8,365 nt of DNA from Deinococcus marmoris (GCF_001949125.1 NZ_MSTI01000058.1:1-8365), one strand, 5' to 3'. Counted from the first letter of the stretch, positions 1 to 8,365 are shown. A program made the numbers and translations. Notes: generated by a model from the letters alone, not told the origin.

Positions 1-320
1 CGGGGAGCAGGGTCAAGACCAGACGGGCAACGTCGAGAGGACATAGCGGATGCCGGTCGAAGAACCGCTCGATCTTGCGGATGACCGAGGCCGCCCATGC
101 GTTGCCCCCGCAACGCTCGGCCAGTGCAGCGTGGCGAATGTCTTTGGCCCCAATTAGCGCCAGGACGAGCAGGGAGAGCAACTCGGGTCCGGTTTTTCCG
201 ATATTCAGGAAAGTGGGAGGCGAGGTACAGACTCAATGATTTCAGGGCAGCGGGAGACGCGCTCTGGTATCGCGTACTGGACGACAGATTTCAAGCCCTT
301 CCAGAAAGTGTCGGGTACTA
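1..320 (-). mobile_element. Partial IS4-like insertion sequence, transposase 5' end
   Basis: The minus strand carries the beginning of a transposase and continues past position 1. Its outer end is probably near 315-325, because the HigB-like reading frame next to it loses toxin homology there. I could not define the terminal inverted repeat or a target duplication, since the other end of the element is outside the window. The IS4 assignment rests on the transposase N-terminus, and the boundary is an inference. Confidence 0.55.
2..232 (-). pseudogene. IS4-family transposase, N-terminal part (cut by window edge)
   Basis: The minus-strand frame open from 232 to the window edge reads LNIGKTGPELLSLLVL, then IGAKDIRHAALAERC, then SVIRKIERFFDRHPL. 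This is the N-terminal helical region I recall from Deinococcus IS4-family transposases; the DDE catalytic domain would lie to the left, outside the window. The frame is closed upstream by a TGA at 235-233 and has no ATG, GTG or TTG before the homology begins at about 208. In the neighbouring frame a TTG at 236-234 begins LSLYLASHF, which would join the homologous part if one base were removed near 208-213. So this copy may have a 1-base frameshift at its N-terminus or use an unusual start. Composition is high GC like the host, consistent with a resident Deinococcus IS. The rest of the gene is not visible, so overall activity cannot be judged. Confidence 0.55.
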
Positions 321-496
321 AGGTCAAAGACGATGAAACCTTGCACCCAGTCGGCACTGCCAAAATCGGCTTTCACGTCTGCGAAGGATTGATATTCATT
401 GTGGCGAACCTGCCTGTACCAGATTCGTAATGGCCCCTCGGCATCGGGATGTTTGAGCCAGAACGCAATCAGCGCCGCCAGTGTGAGCGCGTTCAT
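242..496 (-). pseudogene. HigB-like mRNA interferase toxin, truncated by IS
   Basis: The predicted protein begins MNALTLAALIAFWLKHPDAE, continues through PLRIWYRQVRHNEY and FADVKADFGSADWV, and reaches IVFDL. This order matches the N-terminal half of type II HigB toxins (usually about 95-100 residues): the FW-KHPDAE motif, the L-x-WY helix, the ADV-x-x-x-F-x-SAD segment and the start of the VFD strand. HigB toxins are ribosome-associated mRNA interferases paired with a HigA antitoxin, normally encoded just downstream. Here homology ends at about residue 59 (near position 320). The remaining 25 or so codons, to the TGA at 242, have no YRL or THAEYD motifs and appear to be read-through into the adjacent insertion sequence. 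No higA is present; its expected place is occupied by transposase. The start at 496 was chosen by family length. An in-frame ATG at 541 is possible, but I saw no convincing ribosome binding site for either. Most likely non-functional. Confidence 0.6.
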
Positions 497-591
497 TCCC
501 ACGCTCTGATTATTGCATATCTCAATAATGATTTTCCTCATCGCTCGCCCCGTAAGCCACCCCGCTTCCGGTTTGCCCCCGCCCAACCGCG

Positions 592-597
592 TAAACT
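592..597 (+). promoter_or_regulatory. -10 box of a leaderless mfd promoter
   Basis: TAAACT fits the TANNNT -10 pattern and lies 6 bases before the GTG start of mfd, so the transcript would begin at or within a few bases of the start codon. No Shine-Dalgarno sequence precedes the GTG, which agrees with leaderless translation. A -35 element is not clear; the nearest candidates (TTTGCC at 572) are at poor spacing. Confidence 0.5.
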
Positions 598-603
598 CTT
601 CCA

Positions 604-3729
<3,126 letters not shown>

Positions 3730-3764
3730 CCAATGATTCTCAATTAAGTCTTGGGATTTATCAT

Positions 3765-5075
3765 CTAAATTCCAGATAATTTAGTGAAAATAGAACTGAA
3801 AATACAGCGCATAGAACTCCAGTTGAAATCATCAATAGATTTTTCGCCGCGATCAATCTTCTTGACTGCATCTACAAATCTACTCATTATTTCGCGCTTC
3901 TGAACTATTTCCCCCTGATATTTTTGAATGCTTGGAATATAGCCTCTCCAGTGAATCGGATATAGTTCATCATTATTGTCCGTTATCATTTCTTCTGGTA
4001 AATAAAGTTCAATACTACATGCCAAACTGTTAATATCTAATGTGTTAATTCCAGTGGGGCCAATTTTTGGATATTGGCGTGCTAATTCTAGTTCAGGAAG
4101 GAGCATGGTGCAGATATTTTTTGGGACGTTGATGTTAATCAAACCTCGTAGAGCGTCAAGAGATGCGGCGTCGGCGTCAAATATAGCTAGCACTCTATTT
4201 TTAATAGACATTGAAATGAGAACTTTAATTGACGATATTAGTGAGGACGTACCACCTTGAGCATTCACTTCAGAGAAATCTGCAAATGCAAAATTATCCT
4301 GAACGTGCGGGGATAAAAATCTAAGGCAGTTTTTCAATATATACAAATCAGTGCTTCCTTCAGTCAGAACTACAATTTTTTCATTTATTGAATAGTCTTG
4401 AGCGGTGGATTCGATTACTCTTTCGCACAACATCTCATCAGCAGATTCATAATCGTTCAATGCCAAATCGGTGTAATCGAGCGTGATTAGCTGAGTTCCT
4501 GGTAAATATTCTAATAAAATTCTCAATAAATATCTAAAATCTAGATAATAGTTTGGGAAGCCATATTGATCTTGATGATAACTAAAGGTTTCTGATCCTA
4601 AAAAATCGAACCGTCCATATGTGTGGTTATCCAAACTTATATTAGATTCCACTGCAAGTTTTACCAAATTCTTCCAATAGTCAAAATTATATATATGTAA
4701 ATCATCTTTTAAGTCGTTTTCTGAATTATATTTCACTCTAAGCTCTTGGAGAATTGGATTTGGGTTTTCACCTTCCGCTGATTTAAATTCCTTATGATCT
4801 TTCCAGCCTTCATTGAACATTACCTCTAGGTTTTTCAAATTTATGCCCATTAAATCAAGCCTATCTTTTATAAACGACGCCTGAGTCTGATAGATGTAGT
4901 ATGAGCATTCCATTTCTAAATCAAAAGGAATAAATGGTGCTTTCAAATGAAAATCGGTTGGACTCAAAACTTCACGCTCTCTGTCGGAAAATACGGAGAG
5001 AAGATCGTATGGAACACCATTTTTAATAGACAACATGCGACTAGAATCAAAATATAATTCTGCGTAGGCACCCAT
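3765..5075 (-). CDS. HEPN/Toprim-type protein with OLD-like Toprim nuclease domain
   Basis: The 436-residue protein begins MGAYAELYFDSSRMLSIKNG, which matches my memory of the N-terminal domain of HEPN/Toprim-associated proteins (MGSYAELxFD...SSKSYVP). Residues about 1-215 form this domain. Residues about 233-360 carry a Toprim fold: VVLTEGSTD with the general acid/base E239, NAQGGTSSL (271-279), AIFDADAAS with the metal-binding D300 and D302, and SIELYLPEE with E356 as a likely third metal ligand. OLD-family and related Toprim domains cut DNA with these residues. The rest (about 370-436) is an uncharacterised tail with no motif I recognise. No signal peptide or membrane segment is seen, so the protein is probably cytoplasmic. 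The gene is strikingly AT-rich, using many ATA, TTA and AGA codons, between very GC-rich neighbours, which points to recent horizontal transfer. It stands alone, antisense to both neighbours. A role in anti-phage or anti-plasmid defence is inferred from the domains, not shown. A canonical HEPN RNase motif (R-x4-6-H) is absent from the N-terminal half. Confidence 0.8.
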   Translation of the reverse strand: MGAYAELYFDSSRMLSIKNGVPYDLLSVFSDREREVLSPTDFHLKAPFIPFDLEMECSYYIYQTQASFIKDRLDLMGINLKNLEVMFNEGWKDHKEFKSAEGENPNPILQELRVKYNSENDLKDDLHIYNFDYWKNLVKLAVESNISLDNHTYGRFDFLGSETFSYHQDQYGFPNYYLDFRYLLRILLEYLPGTQLITLDYTDLALNDYESADEMLCERVIESTAQDYSINEKIVVLTEGSTDLYILKNCLRFLSPHVQDNFAFADFSEVNAQGGTSSLISSIKVLISMSIKNRVLAIFDADAASLDALRGLININVPKNICTMLLPELELARQYPKIGPTGINTLDINSLACSIELYLPEEMITDNNDELYPIHWRGYIPSIQKYQGEIVQKREIMSRFVDAVKKIDRGEKSIDDFNWSSMRCIFSSIFTKLSGI

Positions 5076-5081
5076 ACCTGA

Positions 5082-5111
5082 ATTCTAACTGTCGTTGCCA
5101 ACCTATGTCAT
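5082..5111 (-). promoter_or_regulatory. Promoter of the HEPN/Toprim gene
   Basis: On the minus strand ATGACA (5111-5106, five of six matches to TTGACA) is followed after 18 bases by TAGAAT (5087-5082, five of six matches to TATAAT). The -10 box ends 6 bases before the ATG, so the mRNA would be leaderless or nearly so. The only SD-like bases, AGG three bases before the ATG, are too close to be convincing. The -35 box reaches into the upstream region of the divergent membrane-protein gene. Confidence 0.5.
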
Positions 5112-5124
5112 CCTCCAAACCCCG

Positions 5125-5130
5125 TAAACT
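5125..5130 (+). promoter_or_regulatory. -10 box of a leaderless promoter for the membrane-protein gene
   Basis: TAAACT, in the context CGTAAACT also seen before mfd, lies 7 bases upstream of the ATG at 5138. It supports that ATG as the true start rather than the in-frame ATG at 5105, which lies upstream of this box and would not be in the transcript. No clear -35 box is seen at 16-18 bases. Confidence 0.5.
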
Positions 5131-5137
5131 ACCCCCC

Positions 5138-6193
5138 ATGACCACCGCGCCCCCGTCCCTTCAGGCTGCCCAGGCTCCGGCCCCGGCTGCCGCCTACCGC
5201 GCCACGCCCACGCAGAATCTGGTCACCATCGCGCTGGCGTGGTGGCTGCTGGGCGGCCTGTTTCTGGACGGCTGGGCGCACAACAACCTGGGCGAGTCGT
5301 TGGAAACCTTCTTCACGCCCTGGCACGCGGTCTTTTACAGCGGCTTCCTGTCGGTGGCGGGCTGGTGCCTGTATCTGGCCTCGCGCGGCTGGCGCATGGG
5401 GCGGCGCGGGCTGGCGGCCTTCCCCGACGGCTACAGCCTGGCGGCGCTGGGCGTGCCACTGTTCGGGCTGGGCGGCCTGGGCGATCTGACCTGGCACACG
5501 GTCTTCGGCATAGAGGTGGGCATAGAGGCGCTGCTCTCGCCCACGCACCTGCTGCTGTTCGCGGGCGGCTCCCTGATCGCGGCCTCGCCGCTGAACGCCG
5601 CGTGGCAATCGCCCACGGGCCGCCGTGCGCCGCTCCCCCTGCGCTGGGCGGCGGTGCTGTCGGCCACGTCGCTGCTGGCGTTCACGGCCTTTATGCGCAT
5701 GTACATGTGGGGCCTGCTGAGCGTGCCGCAGGGCCTGGGCTGGGTGCAGACGCGCGGCGAACTCAGCGCCGTGCTGCTCACCGCCCTGATGCTGGCCGCG
5801 CCCGTGCTGCTGCTGCTGCGCCGCTTTGCCCTGCCCTTCGGCGCAATCACGGTGATGTACACCCTGACGAATCTGGGGATGGCCCTGATGCTCGCCCCCG
5901 GCGACTGGCGCTTACCCGCCGTGGCGCTGGGCTGCGGCCTGCTGGCAGACGTGCTGTGCGTGTTGCTGCGGCCCTCGCCGTCGCGGGTCTGGGCGTTCCG
6001 GGCCTTTGCTGTGCTGCTGCCGCTGGCGGTGTGGGTGCCGTATCTGGGCGGCGCGGTGCGGCTGGGCCTCAGCAACCTGAGCCTGGAGTTGTGGCTGGGC
6101 GTGGCGGTCATGACCGGGCTGGGTGGGCTGGCGCTGTCGGCGCTGGTGCTGCCGCCTGCTTTGCCTGTGGCGGCTTTGGAGGATGAGGGTTAG
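5138..6193 (+). CDS. Polytopic membrane protein of unknown function, conserved-looking His/acidic motifs
   Basis: I do not recognise a named family. The 351-residue protein has a short Ala/Pro-rich N-terminus (1-25) followed by about ten hydrophobic segments, near residues 28-46, 64-82, 99-118, 133-152, 170-192, 209-227, 230-253, 259-277, 284-308 and 317-340. It is therefore an integral inner-membrane protein without a cleavable signal. Polar residues in and near the first four segments are notable: FLDGWAHNN (D44, H48), FFTPWHAVFYSG (H63), GDLTWHTVFGIE (D116, H120, E126) and LSPTHLLL (H137). Such His and acidic residues could bind a metal or heme, but this is only a suggestion. The start at 5138 is chosen because a -10 box lies 7 bases upstream; a longer version from 5105 is possible. 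The gene is convergent with the DUF305 gene, a family with copper-binding members, but the two are not co-transcribed. GC content and codon use match the host. Confidence 0.8.
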   Translation: MTTAPPSLQAAQAPAPAAAYRATPTQNLVTIALAWWLLGGLFLDGWAHNNLGESLETFFTPWHAVFYSGFLSVAGWCLYLASRGWRMGRRGLAAFPDGYSLAALGVPLFGLGGLGDLTWHTVFGIEVGIEALLSPTHLLLFAGGSLIAASPLNAAWQSPTGRRAPLPLRWAAVLSATSLLAFTAFMRMYMWGLLSVPQGLGWVQTRGELSAVLLTALMLAAPVLLLLRRFALPFGAITVMYTLTNLGMALMLAPGDWRLPAVALGCGLLADVLCVLLRPSPSRVWAFRAFAVLLPLAVWVPYLGGAVRLGLSNLSLELWLGVAVMTGLGGLALSALVLPPALPVAALEDEG

Positions 6194-6212
6194 GTTTTTG
6201 GGGGGCTGTTTG

Positions 6213-6347
6213 CGGTTTAACCCCTCCGCTCCTTCGGGGCACCTCCCCTCAAGGGGAGGCAAGTGTTTTCTGCGTGGCACGTTTAATTGCGACTCTTGGC
6301 TCCCCTTGAGGGGAGCTGGCTGCGAAGCAGACTGAGGGGTTAAACCG
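6213..6347. repeat. 135-bp nested inverted-repeat element (MITE-like or bidirectional terminator)
   Basis: The ends are perfect 14-base inverted repeats, CGGTTTAACCCCTC (6213-6226) and GAGGGGTTAAACCG (6334-6347). Inside them, CTCCCCTCAAGGGGAG (6243-6258) is the exact reverse complement of CTCCCCTTGAGGGGAG (6300-6315), and each is itself a small hairpin. Further hairpins are GCTCCTTCGGGGC (6228-6240) and CTGCGAAGCAG (6320-6330). The element sits between two convergent genes and could fold on either strand and help end transcription from both. No T-run follows as in a classical intrinsic terminator. Elements built from the same CTCCCC/GGGGAG and AGCAGACTGAGGGG words occur in many bacterial genomes as mobile non-coding repeats; that is recollection and was not searched. 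Confidence 0.75.
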
Positions 6348-6374
6348 TGGGAGCCACCCCACTCACCCCCACCC

Positions 6375-6998
6375 TCAATGCCCCATCCCCGGCAGCGTCA
6401 TCTCCATCTCAGGAAACGGCAGCACCCCCGCCCCCCGCGCCCGCAAAAGCGAGGTCATAAACCGAATCTCGCCGCCCTGAACGACTTGCATCTGCCGGGC
6501 CAGATGGCGCACCTGGGGCAACACACCCGGCTCCAGCGCAGGCGGAATCATTCTCAGCGCACCCTGGTGATGGCGGGTCATCAGTTGCAGGAAGGTGGTT
6601 TCGGCCTGGGGAATGGGCAGTGTTTTCAGCGACAGTAGCTCCGCACCCGACGCCATGCCCATGCTGCGGGCGTGATCGGCGGACAGGGTGAAGGTGTCCG
6701 GCTGCTTCCACAGCGTCAGAAAGCCGCGCATCTGGCGAATCTGTTCCTCCTGCGAGAGCTGAATGTCCAGTGCCGCCGAGCGGATGGTGCGGTCTGTACT
6801 GCGCCGCCGGCTCAGAATTGCCATCGTGATGGCCTGATCGTGGTGGGCGATCATGCCGCGCGTGAAGGTCACTTCGGGACTGTCGGCGGCGGGCATCGGC
6901 TTTTGGGGTGTCAGGAGTAGGAAAATGCCGATTCCCACAGCGAATAGCAGTAGAGCCAGCGCGGCCAGCCTCTGAGAATTACGCCCCCCGCGCGTCAT
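6375..6998 (-). CDS. Membrane-anchored DUF305 protein (ferritin-like, CopM type)
   Basis: The 207-residue protein starts with a positively charged stretch (MTRGGRNSQR) and one hydrophobic segment (about 11-30), so the rest should be outside the membrane, anchored by that helix. Two DUF305 half-repeats follow, each opening with its signature: RGMIAHHDQAITMA (47-60; H52, H53) and QLMTRHHQGALRMI (138-151; H143, H144). DUF305 proteins form a four-helix bundle, and some, such as cyanobacterial CopM, bind copper in the periplasm with these His and Met residues. The C-terminus is Met-rich (MEMTLPGMGH), which could add copper ligands. Metal binding is inferred from the family. The ATG lies 20 bases inside the end of trhO, in another frame, so translation is probably coupled to it and both share the trhO promoter. 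No separate promoter or good SD was seen. The length is normal for the family and the gene is intact. Confidence 0.88.
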   Translation of the reverse strand: MTRGGRNSQRLAALALLLFAVGIGIFLLLTPQKPMPAADSPEVTFTRGMIAHHDQAITMAILSRRRSTDRTIRSAALDIQLSQEEQIRQMRGFLTLWKQPDTFTLSADHARSMGMASGAELLSLKTLPIPQAETTFLQLMTRHHQGALRMIPPALEPGVLPQVRHLARQMQVVQGGEIRFMTSLLRARGAGVLPFPEMEMTLPGMGH

Positions 6999-7878
6999 AC
7001 ATCCGCTGGCGGTCCCGGAACGCCGCCTTCTGGGCGTCCGTCGTGTCCGTGACGCAGTTCGGGCAGCTCACGCCTTCCTCGTAAGCGGGATGCGCCCGTT
7101 CATCCGCGCCTAGGGGCCAGCCGCATGAATGGCACATCGCGGCCCCGCCCTCGCGTAGGCCGTGGCCCACGGTCACGCGGCCATCGAAGACGAAGCATTC
7201 GCCGTTCCAGCGGCTCTCCACTTCGGGCACAGCTTCCAGATACTTCAGGATGCCGCCGCGCAGATGCAGCACGTCCGTGAAGCCGCGCTCCCGCAGCAGA
7301 CTGGTGCTTTTCTCGCAGCGGATGCCCCCGGTGCAGAACATGGCGACGCGCTTGCCCGTCAGTTCTTCGGCGTGAGCGTCCAGCCAAGCGGGAAACTCGC
7401 GGAAGCTGTCGATTTCGGGATTGACCGCGCCCTCGAAGGTTCCGGCGCTGACCTCGTAGCGGTTGCGGGTGTCCACCACCACCACATCCGGGTCAGCGAT
7501 CAGGACGTTCCAGTCGCCCGCCTCCACGTACTGCCCGGCCTGGGAGGTGGGTTCCACCGGAATGCCCAGCGTCACGATCTCGGATTTCAGGCGCACCTTG
7601 AAGCGTTTGAAGGGCTGTTCGGTGCTGTGCGATTCCTTCGCTTCCAGCCGATCAAAACCAGCTTCGCGCAGAAATTCGCTCAGCCTGTCAACCGCCACGC
7701 GTGTCCCGGCCACCGTACCGTTGATGCCTTCCGGGGCGACGATCAGTGTCCCGCACAGGCCGGACGCCTGACCCAACTCCAGCAACTCGGCGCGCAAATC
7801 AGCAGGGTCCGGCACGTTGCGGAACTGGTACAGGGCAAGGACGGTGAAGGGGGTGGGGGAGGGTAAAACACTCGGCAT
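6979..7878 (-). CDS. trhO: tRNA uridine(34) hydroxylase TrhO (rhodanese domain, YceA/UPF0176)
   Basis: TrhO uses molecular oxygen to hydroxylate uridine 34 in the wobble position of a subset of tRNAs, making 5-hydroxyuridine, the first step to cmo5U-type modifications. It acts in the cytoplasm. The 299-residue protein has the family's N-terminal alpha/beta domain (about 10-105; LYQFRNVPDP, CGTLIVAPEGINGT, KSEIVTLG). A rhodanese domain follows (about 115-220; VVVDTRNRYE, and the active loop FCTGGIRCEKS with catalytic C182). The C-terminal segment includes WNGECFVFDGRVTVGHGL and two CxxC pairs (C249/C252 and C272/C275) that could bind zinc. The start at 7878 is supported by a -10 box 8 bases upstream. 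It is the first gene of an operon with the DUF305 gene, overlapping it by 20 bases. It is somewhat shorter than E. coli YceA (about 350 residues), mainly at the C-terminus. Nothing suggests loss of function. Confidence 0.95.
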   Translation of the reverse strand: MPSVLPSPTPFTVLALYQFRNVPDPADLRAELLELGQASGLCGTLIVAPEGINGTVAGTRVAVDRLSEFLREAGFDRLEAKESHSTEQPFKRFKVRLKSEIVTLGIPVEPTSQAGQYVEAGDWNVLIADPDVVVVDTRNRYEVSAGTFEGAVNPEIDSFREFPAWLDAHAEELTGKRVAMFCTGGIRCEKSTSLLRERGFTDVLHLRGGILKYLEAVPEVESRWNGECFVFDGRVTVGHGLREGGAAMCHSCGWPLGADERAHPAYEEGVSCPNCVTDTTDAQKAAFRDRQRMYDARGA

Positions 7879-7886
7879 GTTCCCGC

Positions 7887-7892
7887 AGAATA
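7887..7892 (-). promoter_or_regulatory. -10 box of a leaderless promoter for trhO and the DUF305 gene
   Basis: On the minus strand TATTCT fits TANNNT and ends 8 bases before the trhO ATG, so the transcript would be leaderless or nearly so. A weak -35 (CTGAAG, 7913-7908) is possible at 15-base spacing. The intervening bases (GCGGGAAC) contain no proper ribosome binding site. Confidence 0.5.
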
Positions 7893-7948
7893 GCGGTCCC
7901 GCCCGCGCTTCAGCGTGAGTTCAGGCAGCCTTCGTCCAACACTCCAAC

Positions 7949-8026
7949 TCAGCCCCGCCCATGCTGACTGGCATAGTCGCGCCGGATCATGGCGTTGCCG
8001 CGCATCATGCCGAAGCCCTCGTAATA
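7949..8026 (-). pseudogene. Possible 3' remnant of an unidentified gene
   Basis: This minus-strand frame encodes YYEGFGMMRGNAMIRRDYAS and then QHGRG before a TGA. Its codons end mostly in G or C, like the real host genes around it, and the peptide looks like the natural C-terminus of some protein. Upstream of 8026 the same frame runs through the palindromic repeat at 8031-8073 and into sequence antisense-adjacent to the transposase fragment, so no plausible native N-terminus remains. I do not recognise the family. It may instead be chance coding, or part of the dispersed repeat itself. Confidence 0.25.
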
Positions 8027-8030
8027 CGGA

Positions 8031-8073
8031 CTCCGATTAGAGGGTGTTGAAAACACCCGTAATCCGAGCGGAG
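8031..8073. repeat. Nested palindromic intergenic repeat
   Basis: An inner stem GGGTGTT (8042-8048) and AACACCC (8052-8058) closes on a GAA loop. An outer 9-base arm CTCCGATTA (8031-8039) pairs with TAATC (8060-8064) and GGAG (8070-8073), leaving a 5-base bulge CGAGC. The flank GTAATACGGA (8021-8030) may belong to the unit. I recall similar words (CGGACTCCGATTA, GGTGTTGAAAACACC) recurring in Deinococcus intergenic regions, so this is probably a dispersed small repeat. Only one copy lies in this window. Confidence 0.6.
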
Positions 8074-8088
8074 GGTAGAAGGCTGGAA

Positions 8089-8364
8089 TCATGACCGACA
8101 TGGGTTCTTCATGACCACGGTGCTGAGCAGGCGCAGCACGCTCCACACCGTGTCCGTGATCCCGATGGCCATTGCTGGCGTCCGTTGCGCATATTGACGA
8201 CGCCCCACCGGTTCATTCAACTTGACTCGCAGGCTCCGGTTCACCCGACAGAAGTTATAGATCCCATTGACCAGATCACTGACCGTCTGACGGACGTGGG
8301 GAAGCCTCGCAAACGCGAGGCTTCTGCGGACTTGGTGCGGATTCATACGCCGGGCCGTCCCGTT
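8089..8364 (-). pseudogene. DDE transposase, C-terminal part (perhaps IS1-like; cut by window edge)
   Basis: The minus-strand frame is open from the right edge to a TGA at 8089 and reads IYNFCRVNRSLRVKL, then RTPAMAIGITDTVWSVLRLL. The pairing of a YNFCR-x-x-RSLR segment with (R)TPAMAxGxTDxVW is the C-terminal end of a group of DDE transposases that I associate with IS1-like elements; the family label is uncertain. The catalytic residues would lie upstream, outside the window. The first ATG in the frame (8346) is not a start signal, because the frame stays open before it. Whether the gene is whole beyond the edge cannot be seen. The terminal repeat of the element should lie within about 8040-8095, but I could not define it. 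Confidence 0.55.
8301..8324. repeat. Perfect 10-bp hairpin inside the transposase fragment
   Basis: GAAGCCTCGC (8301-8310) and GCGAGGCTTC (8315-8324) are exact inverted repeats separated by AAAC. The hairpin falls in the codons for VRRSLAFARLP in the transposase frame. It may be chance structure in coding DNA or a small repeat inserted in frame. Confidence 0.5.
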
Positions 8365-8365
8365 G

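Noticed and set aside
97..430. Short plus-strand frames of 74 and 64 codons in the left region
   Set aside because: They lie opposite the transposase and HigB-like sequences, which have recognisable protein homology on the minus strand.
3765..3784. CTAAATT...AATTTAG hairpin at the 3' end of the Toprim gene as a terminator
   Set aside because: It is a 7-base AT-rich stem without GC pairs beyond one and without a following T-run, in AT-rich DNA; too weak to call.
4302..4323. R-x4-H motif (R252 to H257) in the Toprim protein as a HEPN RNase site
   Set aside because: It lies inside the Toprim domain next to its first helix, not in the N-terminal half where a HEPN helix pair would be, so it is probably chance.
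5239..6186. 315-codon plus-strand frame inside the membrane-protein gene
   Set aside because: It is a frame-shifted shadow, rich in Arg, Gly and Ala, with no domain-like features; the frame with regular hydrophobic helices is the real one.
7162..7866. 234-codon plus-strand frame opposite trhO
   Set aside because: It is antisense to a well-supported gene and shows the His/Gln/Ala-rich composition of a shadow frame.

Overview
The window is high-GC bacterial chromosome, most likely from Deinococcus. Three things suggest this. The Mfd protein is of the short type (about 1,040 residues) that I associate with this group. Four genes have a TANNNT -10 box only 6-8 bases before the start codon, the leaderless promoter layout typical of Deinococcus. 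IS remnants and small palindromic repeats lie at both ends. The genus is an inference from memory, not from a search.

Layout. Positions 1-320 hold the 5' end of an IS4-like transposase on the minus strand, running off the window. It abuts the first 59 or so codons of a HigB-like toxin gene (320-496, minus), whose toxin homology stops at the junction. Divergent from this, mfd (604-3729, plus) encodes the transcription-repair coupling factor. A lone AT-rich gene (3765-5075, minus) follows. It encodes a 436-residue protein that looks like the HEPN/Toprim N-terminal family fused to an OLD-like Toprim nuclease domain. Its composition is quite unlike its neighbours, so it is probably acquired and is the best candidate here for a defence gene. 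A polytopic membrane protein of unknown function follows (5138-6193, plus), reading toward DUF305. Between these two convergent genes lies a 135-base inverted-repeat element (6213-6347).

On the minus strand, trhO (tRNA U34 hydroxylase, 7878-6979) and a membrane-anchored DUF305 protein (6998-6375) overlap by 20 bases and form an operon. Positions 7879-8365 hold the trhO promoter, a short coding-like tail, a nested palindromic repeat (8031-8073), and the C-terminal part of a DDE transposase, perhaps IS1-like, running off the right edge.

The housekeeping genes (mfd, trhO) are ordinary core functions linked to transcription-coupled DNA repair and tRNA wobble modification. The accessory material lies around them: two IS fragments, a broken toxin gene, dispersed palindromes and one foreign, promoter-equipped Toprim gene. 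No CRISPR array, tRNA or rRNA gene was seen.
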